The notes under the pieces were generated by a model, which was given only the letters and a program-made list of their open reading frames with translations, did not search any database and was not told the DNA's origin. From the NCBI RefSeq assembly GCF_036327775.1, contig NZ_CP109598.1, positions 5,406,001 through 5,470,000 on the forward strand: a stretch of 64,000 nucleotides of DNA, given 5' to 3'. The position numbers were made by a program, and so were the translations under genes. Numbering within the stretch: the first letter of the stretch is position 1; each line of letters starts with the position of its first letter. This document shows positions 19,526 to 28,006 of this stretch, one piece after another. This DNA is from Streptomyces sp. NBC_01498 (GTDB lineage: Bacteria > Actinomycetota > Actinomycetes > Streptomycetales > Streptomycetaceae).

Positions 19526-19560
19526 CTTCGAACTCACCTCACACCTTGGGTCTCATTCGT

Positions 19561-21075
19561 TCAATTGCATTCCTTACCGGTGTTGATGCAGTCGACCATC
19601 TTCGTCATCACGGCGTCGTCGAAGACATTGATGAAGTCACCGTGGTCCGTGATGGGCTTGTGCAGCTGCTCGGGGAAGGAGTCCACCGCGAATCCGGGGC
19701 CCGGCGGAATGTCGTACACGATGCGCTGCCGCAGCTGCGGAATCGCCTTGAATCCCTCGGCGCACTGGCCGTTCTGGTCGGCGAACGCCACATGGGTGCG
19801 GTGATTCGCGCTGTCGGTGTTCACTCCGTCCCAGCAGCTCTGGAAGTTGAACGAACGCACGACCTGGCTGCCCGCCGGGCAGATCGGGTACTTGTCCTTC
19901 AGCTGCCGGTCCTCGAAACCGGTGCAGCTCCACGACGCGTTCGCGTTCGCGTTGCCGTTGACGAACGCCTTGGCGTCGCCGGTGATGATGCGGAGGAACC
20001 GCGGCATGGCGGTGACCTGCGACGCCGCGCTGCCGGCGAACTGAAGGGTGACCTCGGACGGGGTCTGGATCTCTCCGACGTTGCCGTCCTTGCCGCCGCC
20101 GTCCTCGGCCGCGTCGGCCTCGTTCTGGCCGTTCTGGAGACGGATCACGGGCCAGTAGTAGGTGGACTTGTCACCCTGCTCGTTGCAGGTCGTCTCACCG
20201 TTGGCCAGGTCGTCGTCGCTCGCGAAGGCGTTGTTGGCCTGGTTGCCCACGTAGTCGTGCTTGTGGTGGGCGCCGTTGCTCACACCGGGCGCGGCGATGA
20301 CGTTGTCCGAGTTGAAAAGGCCGTTCTCGTTACGTCCGCACTCGGTGGTGAAGGTGCCCGTCGACGCCTGCTCGCCCGCCTGGGGCTCCTGGACGTTCGG
20401 CTCGATGGACTGGATGTCGACGAAGTCCCCGGCCTCGGGGCCGTTGCCGGCCGGCGGCGGCTGCTCTCCGCCCTGACCGCCGTCCTGGCCGCCGTCCTGA
20501 CCGGCGTTCTGACCCTGGCCGCCGTCCTGACCCGCGTTCTGGCCCTGACCGCCGTTGTCGCCCTGGCCGCCGCCGTTCTGGCCGCCGCCCGGATCGCCCT
20601 CGTTGACCGCGTCGTCGGGCCGCATGGTGCACGGCGCGAGCGAGTCCAGGTTCTTCTGCGGGTGACCCGCGCGCTTGATCGCGGAACGGATCTTCTTGAG
20701 GCTGACCAGCCGCTGCTGCTTCAGCGGCTTGAGAATCTTCTTCTCGGTGAGCTTCGGGTCTCTCTCCAACTTCGCCTTGTTGTCGGCGAACCGCTTGTAG
20801 GCGACAGTGATCTGCGTGTCCATCCGGGCGAGTTCCCGGTCGACCTGGGCCCGCGCCCGGCGCGGCACCCTGGTCAGTTCGTTGACGACCTCAGGACAGT
20901 CGATGGTGGACATCTGCCGGCCGGCGTTCTGGATACGGTCGGGACCGGAGCGGCCTTCTCCTGCGGATGCGTAGACATTTACCGCTACCAGCCCACCCCC
21001 GCCCAGAATCAAGGCGGCCGAGGCCGCGATGGCCCGGTTCGCCACTGTCGAGCGTTTTCTAGACGTGCGTCCCAT
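19561..21075 (-). CDS. Secreted DUF1996 protein
   Basis: 504 aa. The ATG at 21075 is preferred because GAGGAG sits 5 nt upstream; a TTG 12 bp earlier would bury that site. A signal sequence (AIAASAALILGGGGLVAVNVYAS) gives export. Residues about 55-145 form a charged helical segment with two Cys. Residues about 150-210 are Gln/Gly/Asp-rich repeats (GGQGQNAGQDGGQ). The C-terminal DUF1996 domain (about 215-500) shows its hallmark HHKHDYVGN followed by Cys-containing strands (ASWSCTGFED, FNFQSCWDG, HRTHVAFAD). DUF1996 is common in fungi and Streptomyces; its function is not established. The promoter should lie in the 219 bp before the response-regulator gene stop. Confidence 0.88.
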   Translation of the reverse strand: MGRTSRKRSTVANRAIAASAALILGGGGLVAVNVYASAGEGRSGPDRIQNAGRQMSTIDCPEVVNELTRVPRRARAQVDRELARMDTQITVAYKRFADNKAKLERDPKLTEKKILKPLKQQRLVSLKKIRSAIKRAGHPQKNLDSLAPCTMRPDDAVNEGDPGGGQNGGGQGDNGGQGQNAGQDGGQGQNAGQDGGQDGGQGGEQPPPAGNGPEAGDFVDIQSIEPNVQEPQAGEQASTGTFTTECGRNENGLFNSDNVIAAPGVSNGAHHKHDYVGNQANNAFASDDDLANGETTCNEQGDKSTYYWPVIRLQNGQNEADAAEDGGGKDGNVGEIQTPSEVTLQFAGSAASQVTAMPRFLRIITGDAKAFVNGNANANASWSCTGFEDRQLKDKYPICPAGSQVVRSFNFQSCWDGVNTDSANHRTHVAFADQNGQCAEGFKAIPQLRQRIVYDIPPGPGFAVDSFPEQLHKPITDHGDFINVFDDAVMTKMVDCINTGKECN

Positions 21076-21294
21076 GGAACTCCTCAAGCTTCGTTGCCGG
21101 TTCAGGGGGATCTCCGGCGGGGGGAGGAAGCGCTCCGTCCCATACGGACGCCGTTCGAAACCTGTTCAGCCACTCGGGGAATTCATAGAAATCTCCATCA
21201 ACAAACCGGGCGGATACCCGCAACACCCCCACCCGGCCTCCTTCCCGGGTACGGCCGGGCGTTCCGGGCCCGCGAAGGTCCGCCGGACGGGGCC

Positions 21295-21948
21295 CTACCG
21301 CTGTCCCCGGTCCAGATACGCGATCACCGCGAGCACCCGCCGGTTGTCGTCGTCCGAGACCGGCAGCCCCAGCTTCCCGAAGATGTTGGACGTGTGCTTG
21401 GACACCGCACGCTCCGTGACGACGAGCTGGGCGGCGATCGCCGCGTTCGACCGCCCCTGCGCCATCAGCTCCATGACCTCCCGCTCACGGGGCGTGAGCT
21501 GGCCGATCGGCTTGTCCTGGGCCCTGCGGGACAGCAGTTGCTGAATGACCTGCGGGTCCATCGCCGTACCGCCCGCCGCGACCCGGCGCACCGCGTCGAT
21601 GAACTGGTCGGCGTCGAACACCCGGTCCTTGAGGAGATAGCCGATGCCGCCGGTGCCGTCGGCCAGCAGTTCGCGCGCGTACAACTGCTCCACGTGCTGG
21701 GACAGGACCAGCACCGGCAGACCCGGCCGCTCCCGGCGCGCCGCGAGGGCGCACTGGAGCCCCTCGTCGGTGTGCGACGGCGGCAGCCGGACGTCGACGA
21801 CCGCGACGTCCGGCTGAAGTTCCTTGAAGGCCCTGGTGAGTTCGGGCCCGGTCTCCACCGCGGCCAGGACCTCGAAGTCGTACGCCTCCAGCATCCGGAC
21901 CAGGCCGTCACGGAGCAGGAAGAGGTCTTCGGCTAGGACAACACGCAA
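21295..21948 (-). CDS. NarL/FixJ-type response regulator
   Basis: 217 aa from a TTG at 21948, chosen because it gives the standard receiver start MRVVLAEDLFLLRDGL and overlaps the end of the kinase gene by 16 bp. The receiver domain carries the phospho-acceptor D52 (VAVVDVRLPP) and the conserved Lys in YLLKDRV. The LuxR-type HTH at about 147-210 includes LTPREREVMELMAQGRSN and VVTERAVSKHTSNIFGKLGL. It would be activated by the adjacent kinase through phosphotransfer and bind DNA as a dimer; its targets are unknown. Translational coupling with the kinase is likely. Confidence 0.92.
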   Translation of the reverse strand: MRVVLAEDLFLLRDGLVRMLEAYDFEVLAAVETGPELTRAFKELQPDVAVVDVRLPPSHTDEGLQCALAARRERPGLPVLVLSQHVEQLYARELLADGTGGIGYLLKDRVFDADQFIDAVRRVAAGGTAMDPQVIQQLLSRRAQDKPIGQLTPREREVMELMAQGRSNAAIAAQLVVTERAVSKHTSNIFGKLGLPVSDDDNRRVLAVIAYLDRGQR

Positions 21949-23228
21949 GGGATCTCCACGGTGACCATGGTGGGGCCGCCCGCGGGGCTGCTGACGGCCA
22001 GGATGCCGTCGAATGTACCGAGCCGGCGTTCCAGTCCGCTCAGTCCGCTGCCCGAACCGACCGACGCCCCGCCGCTTCCGTCGTCGCCGACGGTGATGCG
22101 CAGCGCGGACTCCGCGTACGTCATGTCGACCCAGATCCGGTCGGCGCCCGCGTGCTTGATCGCGTTGGTGAGCAGCTCGCTGACCGCGAAGTACGCCGCC
22201 GACTCCACCGGCGCCTCCGCGCGGCCGGGCAGCGCCACCTGGACGTCGGTCTCCACCGGCATCCGCAGCGCCAGGGCCTTCACCGCGTCGCCCAGACCGC
22301 GTTCGGCCAGCACCGGCGGGTGGATGCCCCGGACCAGGTCGCGCAGTTCGGTCAGCGCCTCGGCGGACGACTTGCGGGCGTGGGCGATCAGCACCTTGGC
22401 CTTGGCCGGGTCCTTCTCGATGAGCGCCTCGATCGTGCCGAGATCCATGCCCATGGCGACCAGCCGGGCCTGCGCGCCGTCGTGCAGATCCCGTTCGATA
22501 CGGCGCAGCTCGGCGGCCGAGGTGTCCACCGCGTCGTGCCGCGACTCGGTGAGGCGCACGACGCGCTGAGCCAGTTCCTGGTCGTGGCCCGGCGCGAGCA
22601 GGGACTTGGCCAGCAGGAAGTGGCCGCGCTGCACGTCGTTCGCGTACCGCACGCCCAGCGCGGCGATGACGACCCCCAGCGCGGCGGCCAGCAGCCCGGT
22701 CAGCTGGCTGTCGACGAAGACGAAGACGTACGGGTAGGGATCGTCCTCGAAGACCCGCCACAGCCCGGCGGCCAGCAGCAGACCCTCCAGCGGGTAGACG
22801 TACAGCGCCATGGAGAACAGGGCCAGCGCCGCGCCCGCCGTCATGTCGACCAGCAGCCACCCCAGGTCCCGCCAGGTCGCCGGGTCCTTCAGCAGCAGTG
22901 TCGTCCGCTCCACCCGGCCGGTGACGCCGGTGCGCGGGTCGTCGGGCATCGGCCGGTACGGCACGGCGATCCGGACGTCCGACCAGGTCGCCGCCAGCAG
23001 CCGGCGGCGGTTGGCGTGCGCCCGTACCGCCGCCAGGACGTACGGGGTGGTGAAGACGCCGATGCCGAGCGGGACGAAGCTGATCGAGAGCACCGACAGG
23101 ACGAACAGCGTGATCGAGCCGACGAGGGCGGTGACCCCCAGCACCAGCCCCCGGCCGGCGGTGGTCGCCGCCTCCACGACCACCTTCCTCGCCCCGCTCG
23201 TCGTGGTTCCGCTCGTCGTGCCGCTCAT
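21933..23228 (-). CDS. Membrane sensor histidine kinase (HisKA_3 type)
   Basis: 431 aa; the ATG at 23228 has an AGGAAAGGGA site upstream, and the longer frame upstream is not protein-like. The N-terminal 200 residues hold about four membrane helices in two pairs (about 30-65 and 125-195), matching the putative sensor domain common in actinobacterial NarL-type kinases. The dimerisation/phospho-acceptor segment is ERDLHDGAQARLVAMGMDLG with H249. The ATPase domain includes ELLTNAIKHAGADRIWV (N box) and GDDGSGGASVGSGSGLSGLERRL (G box region). It probably senses a membrane or envelope cue. It forms a two-gene operon with the response regulator downstream. Confidence 0.92.
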   Translation of the reverse strand: MSGTTSGTTTSGARKVVVEAATTAGRGLVLGVTALVGSITLFVLSVLSISFVPLGIGVFTTPYVLAAVRAHANRRRLLAATWSDVRIAVPYRPMPDDPRTGVTGRVERTTLLLKDPATWRDLGWLLVDMTAGAALALFSMALYVYPLEGLLLAAGLWRVFEDDPYPYVFVFVDSQLTGLLAAALGVVIAALGVRYANDVQRGHFLLAKSLLAPGHDQELAQRVVRLTESRHDAVDTSAAELRRIERDLHDGAQARLVAMGMDLGTIEALIEKDPAKAKVLIAHARKSSAEALTELRDLVRGIHPPVLAERGLGDAVKALALRMPVETDVQVALPGRAEAPVESAAYFAVSELLTNAIKHAGADRIWVDMTYAESALRITVGDDGSGGASVGSGSGLSGLERRLGTFDGILAVSSPAGGPTMVTVEIPCVLS

Positions 23229-23493
23229 CGCCGTGTCCCTTTCCTCGTCGCCCGTGCCCCGTCGGCGACCGGCTCTCCGCCCGTTCACCGGGCACGACGC
23301 AAGTCTGCCGGGAGCGGTGGACCGGGCGTGAGCGGTTTCGGCCCCCAATCGGGGGTGTATCCAGCACCACTTGGACACCCGGGACATCCCCCGTCCCACC
23401 GGCCCACGGCCGTCACGGCGCGCGGCTCGGCGCCCCGGCTGTCGTGGCGTACGCGTCCCACCGGCCCCCGGCATTGGTGGCGGTACGCGTCGC

Positions 23494-24498
23494 TCAGAGG
23501 CCCAGCACGGCCGCCTCCACCTCCGGTGCCAGCCCGAGCGGCGGCCGGTCCGGCCGCCTCGGGGACTTCCCGCCGATCGACCGCAGCCAGGCCCAGGTGT
23601 CGCGTACGGTCTCCTCCGCCGGCCGGCAACGAAGCCCCGCCGCCAGGGCCTTGGAAACGTCCCCCTGGTGCAGCGTGTCGTGCAGTTCCCCGGGCGGCAG
23701 CCACACCGGCAGGTCGGTCCACGGCTCGATCCCGGCGGCGAGGACCGTGTCCGGGTCCGTCCAGCGCAACTCCGCGTCCGAACCGGTCGTCCGGACGCAC
23801 GCCTCCAGCAACTCGCCCATGGTGGTGTGCCCCGACTCGCTCGTCAGGTTGTACGGGCCCCCGAGCCCGCGCCCCGCCGCGTCGAGCGTCCACTCGGCGA
23901 GGTCCCGTACGTCGATGTACTGCAACGGGTTGTCACGCGGCCCCGGCGCCAGCACCGGCCCGCCGCGCGCGACGCGCCCGAGCCACCACGGCAGCCGCCC
24001 CACGTTCTCCCACGGGCCGAGGATCAGACCCGCCCGCACCAGCAGCGCGCGGTCCCCGAAGACCGCCCGGGCGGCCAGTTCACCGCCGACCTTGTCGCGC
24101 GGGTAGTCACGCTCCTCCGCGTCGGCGGCGGCTCCCTCCACCAGCGCGCCGTCCTCGGTGAGACGGGCCGCCGTCGGAACCCCGTACACGGAACGGCTGG
24201 AGATGTACGCGTAACTCCCCGCCCGGCCCTCCAGCACCCGCGCCGCCCCGAGCACGGCGGACGGCGCGCGCGACCAGGTGTCGACCACCACGTCCCACTC
24301 GTCCGCCGCCCCGCCGCCCGTGCCGGTGAGGGCCGCGAGGCCGTCGGGCACGGTCCGGTCACCGTGCAGGACACGGACGCCCGCCGGGGCCTCGTGCCGG
24401 CCCCGGTGGAAGACCGTCACCTCCCAGTCGCGGGCGAGCGCGGACTCGGCCACGGCACGGCCCACGAATTCGGTACCACCCAGAATCAGAAGTCGCAT
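23494..24498 (-). CDS. NAD-dependent epimerase/dehydratase family protein
   Basis: 334 aa; ATG at 24498. It has the Rossmann nucleotide-binding start MRLLILGGTEFVGRAVAESAL (here GGTEFVG is the dinucleotide loop) and the extended-SDR active-site region YISSRSVYGV, where Tyr and the following residues sit as in the epimerase family, though the lysine three or four residues after the Tyr is not in the standard place. DYPRDKVGGELAARAVFG may supply the Lys. It resembles the atypical SDR group related to chloroplast CSP41 and isoflavone-reductase-like enzymes. The substrate is unknown. It is divergent from the gene at 24747 and not obviously part of the two-component operon. Confidence 0.85.
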   Translation of the reverse strand: MRLLILGGTEFVGRAVAESALARDWEVTVFHRGRHEAPAGVRVLHGDRTVPDGLAALTGTGGGAADEWDVVVDTWSRAPSAVLGAARVLEGRAGSYAYISSRSVYGVPTAARLTEDGALVEGAAADAEERDYPRDKVGGELAARAVFGDRALLVRAGLILGPWENVGRLPWWLGRVARGGPVLAPGPRDNPLQYIDVRDLAEWTLDAAGRGLGGPYNLTSESGHTTMGELLEACVRTTGSDAELRWTDPDTVLAAGIEPWTDLPVWLPPGELHDTLHQGDVSKALAAGLRCRPAEETVRDTWAWLRSIGGKSPRRPDRPPLGLAPEVEAAVLGL

Positions 24499-24550
24499 GT
24501 CCGGAACCCTGCCACGCCGTTCTCCGGAACCCGGCGGCGTTCTGCTGCGG

Positions 24551-24695
24551 GCAGAGCGGGTTCGGGCAGAGCGGGGCGGGGCCGTGGAGACAGCGGGTCC
24601 GGGCCGGGGACCGGGCGGGTCCGGACCGTGGGTGGCGGAGCGTCCGGGCCGCGGGTACAGCGGGTTCCGGCCGTGATGGCATAGCAGGTTCGAGC
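24551..24695. repeat. Loose degenerate repeats in an intergenic region
   Basis: Variants of CAGAGCGGGTTCGGGC recur about five times (starting near 24551, 24566, 24590, 24657 and 24684) between the epimerase gene and the membrane protein gene. Spacing is irregular, so this is weak evidence for function. Confidence 0.35.
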
Positions 24696-24746
24696 CGTTC
24701 GCACCATCTGCCGCTCACGTCACCGGGATGGCAGCATGAGCGCACC

Positions 24747-25433
24747 ATGACAGATGCCCGGTCGCCGATGCGCGCCTCGCGGGCCGCGATCCTCGCGGCG
24801 GTGTGCGTGACACTGGCCGCGGTGGGGCATTCGTCCATGTCCGCCCATGAAACGCCACCCGGTGTGCCGCTGGTGGCGTTCGTGGTCGTCGCGGCGCTCG
24901 CGTGGCTCGCGGCCGGGCGGCGCCGGGGCATCCGGTTCATCGGGCCCGCCGTGCTCACCGCGCAGGCGGCGCTGCACGTGACGTTCTCCGCCGCCGGGGC
25001 CCACGGCGCCGGGGCGGGCCGGAGCCACGGCCACGCGATGACGACCACGGGCGCCGCCACGGGCGAGGACCCGGTCTCCGGAGGACTCGGCGACGCCCTG
25101 CTGACCGCCGCCGCCGACACCTCGCCCGGCATGCTCGCCGCGCATCTGCTCGCCGGCGCCGTCTGCGCGCTCTGGCTGGCGCGCGGCGAGGCCGCGTTCT
25201 TCCGGCTCGCGGAGACGGTCGCGGCCTTCGCGTTCACCCCCCTGCGGGTACTGCTCGCCGGGGCCCGGCCGCTCGCCGTACCGCCGCCGCCCGTACGGGC
25301 CCGGCACCGCACCCGCGCGCCGCACCCGCCGCGCGGCACGCTCCTGGCGCACGCGGTGTCCCGGCGCGGCCCGCCCGCGTGGTGCGCCCTCCCGATGCTC
25401 ACGACGGCCTCCGGGGCCGCCGCCACGGTCTGA
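24747..25433 (+). CDS. Integral membrane protein with a His-rich loop
   Basis: 228 aa; ATG at 24747. Four or five hydrophobic segments are visible (AAILAAVCVTLAAVGHSSM, PLVAFVVVAALAWLAAGR, FIGPAVLTAQAALHVTFSAA, MLAAHLLAGAVCALWLARG). A loop of His, Gly, Met and Ala (GAGAGRSHGHAMTTTG, about residues 88-105) lies between helices 3 and 4. The C-terminal 60 residues are basic and Pro-rich. It lies 57 bp before the PepSY gene in the same direction, so the two are probably one transcript and may act together at the membrane, perhaps in metal handling; that role is inferred from the His-rich loops in both. No enzyme motif is visible. Confidence 0.75.
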   Translation: MTDARSPMRASRAAILAAVCVTLAAVGHSSMSAHETPPGVPLVAFVVVAALAWLAAGRRRGIRFIGPAVLTAQAALHVTFSAAGAHGAGAGRSHGHAMTTTGAATGEDPVSGGLGDALLTAAADTSPGMLAAHLLAGAVCALWLARGEAAFFRLAETVAAFAFTPLRVLLAGARPLAVPPPPVRARHRTRAPHPPRGTLLAHAVSRRGPPAWCALPMLTTASGAAATV

Positions 25434-25490
25434 CCTGGGCGGGGGCCCGGGGGCCATGTCCCCGTACCCGCGCCAACTCCTAGGACAGTC

Positions 25491-27053
25491 ATGGCCATTG
25501 ACGACCCCGTACAGCGTCCCGACAGTTCACGCACCGGCCCTGTCACGACGACGGACCCCGAGACGGACCCCCGGACGGACGGCGCGACCGGCCTCGCGAC
25601 CGACACGAATGCCGACCCGACGGCCGACCCCGCGACCGGGACGAATCCCGGCGGGCCGGGCAGAGGCAGCACCTGGGGCGCCGTGCGCCCCCTCGTCCTG
25701 CGGCTGCACTTCTACGCCGGACTGCTCGTCGCCCCGCTCCTGCTGATCGCCGCCACCACCGGATTCCTCTACTCGCTCTCGTTCCAGGCCGAGAAGATCG
25801 TCTACCGCCAGGAACTGCGCTCCCCGGACAGCGACCGCACCGCCCCGCTCTCCCAGCAGGTGGAGGCGGCCCGCGCGGCACACCCCGACGGCGAGATCAC
25901 CGCCGTCTGGCCCTCGTCCGAGTCCGAGGAGTCCACCCGCGTCCTGATGACGATGCCGGACAGCGAGGAGAGCACCTCCCTCGCCGTCTTCGTCGACCCG
26001 CACACCGCCCAGATACGCGGCGAACTCGACAGCTACGGCGGCTCCGGGGCGCTCCCGCTGCGCGCCTGGCTCTCCGAACTCCACCGCCATCTGCACCTCG
26101 GCGACCCGGGCCGGATCTACAGCGAGTTGGCCGCCAGCTGGCTGTGGGTCGTCGCGCTCGGCGGGCTGCTGCTCTGGATCGGCCGCAGACGAACCTCCAA
26201 GCGGGCCATGCTCCGCCCCGATCGCGGCGCCACCGGACGCCGCGGAACACTCGGCCGGCACGGCTCGCTGGGCCTGTGGGCCGCCGCCGGATTCCTGGTG
26301 CTCTCCGCGACCGGCCTGACCTGGTCGACCTACGCGGGCGTCAACATCGGCGCCGTACAGGACCAGTTGGGCGGTGCGACCCCTGTCGTCTCCGCCACCC
26401 TGAAGAGCGGCGAGGGCACGGCGGCCGGAGCCGACGAGCACGAGGGCCACGGCGCGGGCGGGGCGGACGGTGAGCACCAAGGCATGGACATCGGCATCGA
26501 CAACGCCCTGACCGCCGCGCGCCAGGCCGGACTCGACGGACCGGTGGTCGTGAAGCCGCCCGCCGAGGACACGGCGTACGTCGTCGCCCAGCGCGACAGC
26601 CAGTTCCCGGTCCGGCTGGACTCCGTCGCCGTCGACCCCGGCACCGGACTGATCATCGACGAACTGCGCTTCGCCGACTACCCGTTGCTGGCCAAACTCA
26701 CCCGGTACGGCATCGACGCCCACATGGGGATCACCTTCGGCGTCGTCAACCAGCTCGTGCTGGCCGCCGTCGCCCTCTCGCTGATCCTGATCATCGTCTG
26801 GGGCTACCGCATGTGGTGGCAGCGACGGCCCCTCCAGGACCGGACCTGGGGCGTGGGCCGGCCGATGCCCCGCGGCGCCTGGCGCAGACTGCCGGTGACC
26901 GCACTGCTGCCGCTGCTCGCCGCCACGGCGCTGGTCGGCTGGTTCGTGCCGCTGCTCGGCATCAGCCTGCTGGCGTTCCTGGTCCTCGACACGGTGCTCG
27001 GCTTCGTCGCCCGCACCCGCGCCAAGCGGGCGGAGGCGACGACGGGTACCTGA
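25491..27053 (+). CDS. PepSY-associated transmembrane protein
   Basis: 520 aa; ATG at 25491, after a Thr/Asp/Pro-rich N-terminal tail. The core is typical of PepSY-TM proteins: first helix YAGLLVAPLLLIAATTGFLYSL (about 80-102), extracytoplasmic PepSY modules with LSELHRHLHLGDPGRIYSEL, second helix WLWVVALGGLLLWIGRRR, third helix SLGLWAAAGFLVLSATGLTW, and a C-terminal helix set (VLAAVALSLILIIVWGYRMWW and two more). The exported loop contains EHEGHGAGGADGEHQGMD, a His-rich insertion. The family is linked with iron, copper or reductase functions in other bacteria, but the role here is not known. A perfect 20-bp hairpin follows the stop. Confidence 0.88.
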   Translation: MAIDDPVQRPDSSRTGPVTTTDPETDPRTDGATGLATDTNADPTADPATGTNPGGPGRGSTWGAVRPLVLRLHFYAGLLVAPLLLIAATTGFLYSLSFQAEKIVYRQELRSPDSDRTAPLSQQVEAARAAHPDGEITAVWPSSESEESTRVLMTMPDSEESTSLAVFVDPHTAQIRGELDSYGGSGALPLRAWLSELHRHLHLGDPGRIYSELAASWLWVVALGGLLLWIGRRRTSKRAMLRPDRGATGRRGTLGRHGSLGLWAAAGFLVLSATGLTWSTYAGVNIGAVQDQLGGATPVVSATLKSGEGTAAGADEHEGHGAGGADGEHQGMDIGIDNALTAARQAGLDGPVVVKPPAEDTAYVVAQRDSQFPVRLDSVAVDPGTGLIIDELRFADYPLLAKLTRYGIDAHMGITFGVVNQLVLAAVALSLILIIVWGYRMWWQRRPLQDRTWGVGRPMPRGAWRRLPVTALLPLLAATALVGWFVPLLGISLLAFLVLDTVLGFVARTRAKRAEATTGT

Positions 27054-27065
27054 TCCGTACGCCGT

Positions 27066-27120
27066 CCACGACGTGTGAGGCCCCCGCCGGGCGGACCGGT
27101 GGGGGCCTCACACGTCGTGG
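27066..27120. terminator. Very strong bidirectional hairpin
   Basis: A perfect 20-bp stem (27066-27085 with 27101-27120) and a 15-nt loop lie between the PepSY gene and the convergent winged-helix gene, serving both. Confidence 0.9.
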
Positions 27121-27128
27121 AGCGCGTC

Positions 27129-27689
27129 CTACGGGGCGTACGTGTAGCCGACCCGGCGGATCGTGCGGATCGTGTGGCGGCGGTCCGCGCCCAGCTTGCG
27201 GCGCAGCCGGGCCACATGGACGTCGACGGTGCGGCCGTCGCCCACATGGCCGTAGCCCCAGACGGTGGTCACCAACTGGTCGCGGGTGTGCACCCGGTGG
27301 GGGTGGGCCACCAGGTGGGCGAGGAGCTCGAATTCGAGGTACGTGAGGTCCAGCGGCCGGCCGTCGACCTCGGCGATCCGGCGGGCCGAGTCGATCCGCA
27401 CGGGGCCGGGGCCGTCGGTGGCGGCCGGGACAGCAGCGGGGGCGGCGGCCACCGGGTGCTGGTCGGCCGGGACGAGGACGAGGTAGCCCACCATCGGCGG
27501 TCTGCCCGGCAGGACCGGCAGGGTGTGCGCCGGGGCCGGGAGCCACGTCGAGCCGGGCGGCAGGAGGTCGACCAGCTGGGCGGCCGGGGCGGGCGGGACG
27601 ACCTCGTCGCGGTCGACGGCTCGCAGCCGGTGACGGCCCGAGGACGCGGCGGCGGACGCGGCCGAGGAGAAGGAACGGGGGTTCGCCAT
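27129..27689 (-). CDS. Orphan winged-helix (OmpR/PhoB-type) DNA-binding protein
   Basis: 186 aa; ATG at 27689. The C-terminal 90 residues form an OmpR-type Trans_reg_C domain: RIDSARRIAEVDGRPLDLTY, LEFELLAHLVAHPHRVHTRD, QLVTTVWGYGHVGDGRTVDV, HVARLRRKLGADRRHTIRTI, ending RRVGYTYAP. The N-terminal half has no receiver domain and no aspartate pocket; it is Ala/Pro-rich with LVLVPADQHP. It therefore cannot be a classical response regulator and may be constitutively active or respond to a ligand. It is convergent with the PepSY gene. A probable 39-codon leader ORF lies 91 nt upstream in the same orientation. Confidence 0.88.
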   Translation of the reverse strand: MANPRSFSSAASAAASSGRHRLRAVDRDEVVPPAPAAQLVDLLPPGSTWLPAPAHTLPVLPGRPPMVGYLVLVPADQHPVAAAPAAVPAATDGPGPVRIDSARRIAEVDGRPLDLTYLEFELLAHLVAHPHRVHTRDQLVTTVWGYGHVGDGRTVDVHVARLRRKLGADRRHTIRTIRRVGYTYAP

Positions 27690-27780
27690 GAGGAGTCAGC
27701 TCTTTCGCGCGAAGGATGTCGTCGAGTCGACAGGACGGGACGTACGTCATCCGCGACGGCCGAAGGCCCGGTGAGAGGCG

Positions 27781-27900
27781 TTAGAGGGCCGACGCGTTCC
27801 TCGCGCGGCAACACACCCGGTCGAAGTCGTGGTGCTGCCGGGACGGCCAGAACGGCTCAAGGTCGAAGCGACCCGATGCGTCGTGCTGATGGCTGGCCAT
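27781..27900 (-). CDS. Probable 39-codon leader peptide ORF
   Basis: The ORF starts with ATG at 27900 and ends with TAA at 27783-27781. It encodes MASHQHDASGRFDLEPFWPS followed by RQHHDFDRVCCRARNASAL. Roughly 34 of 39 third positions are G or C, as in genuine genes here, and it ends 91 nt before the winged-helix gene. The tail with His-His, Asp-Phe-Asp-Arg-Val and tandem Cys resembles in style the short leader peptides (RRHIDLxRV type) known upstream of some Streptomyces regulatory and sulfur genes. The ribosome site GAGG is only 2 nt from the ATG, which is poor. Function in attenuation is inference. Confidence 0.45.
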   Translation of the reverse strand: MASHQHDASGRFDLEPFWPSRQHHDFDRVCCRARNASAL

Positions 27901-28006
27901 GGCCTCATTGAAGCAGATATGCCGCCCCGGCAGCAGTGCCCTTTCACTGGTCGATACGGTCGTGGCCCACCCCGCACGGCCGGGCGCCGTCCGTTTCCGG
28001 CCAGGC

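Noticed and set aside
21949..23370. Extended start of the response regulator upstream into the kinase gene
   Set aside because: The extra residues are a shadow of the kinase reading frame. The receiver domain begins at the TTG at 21948.
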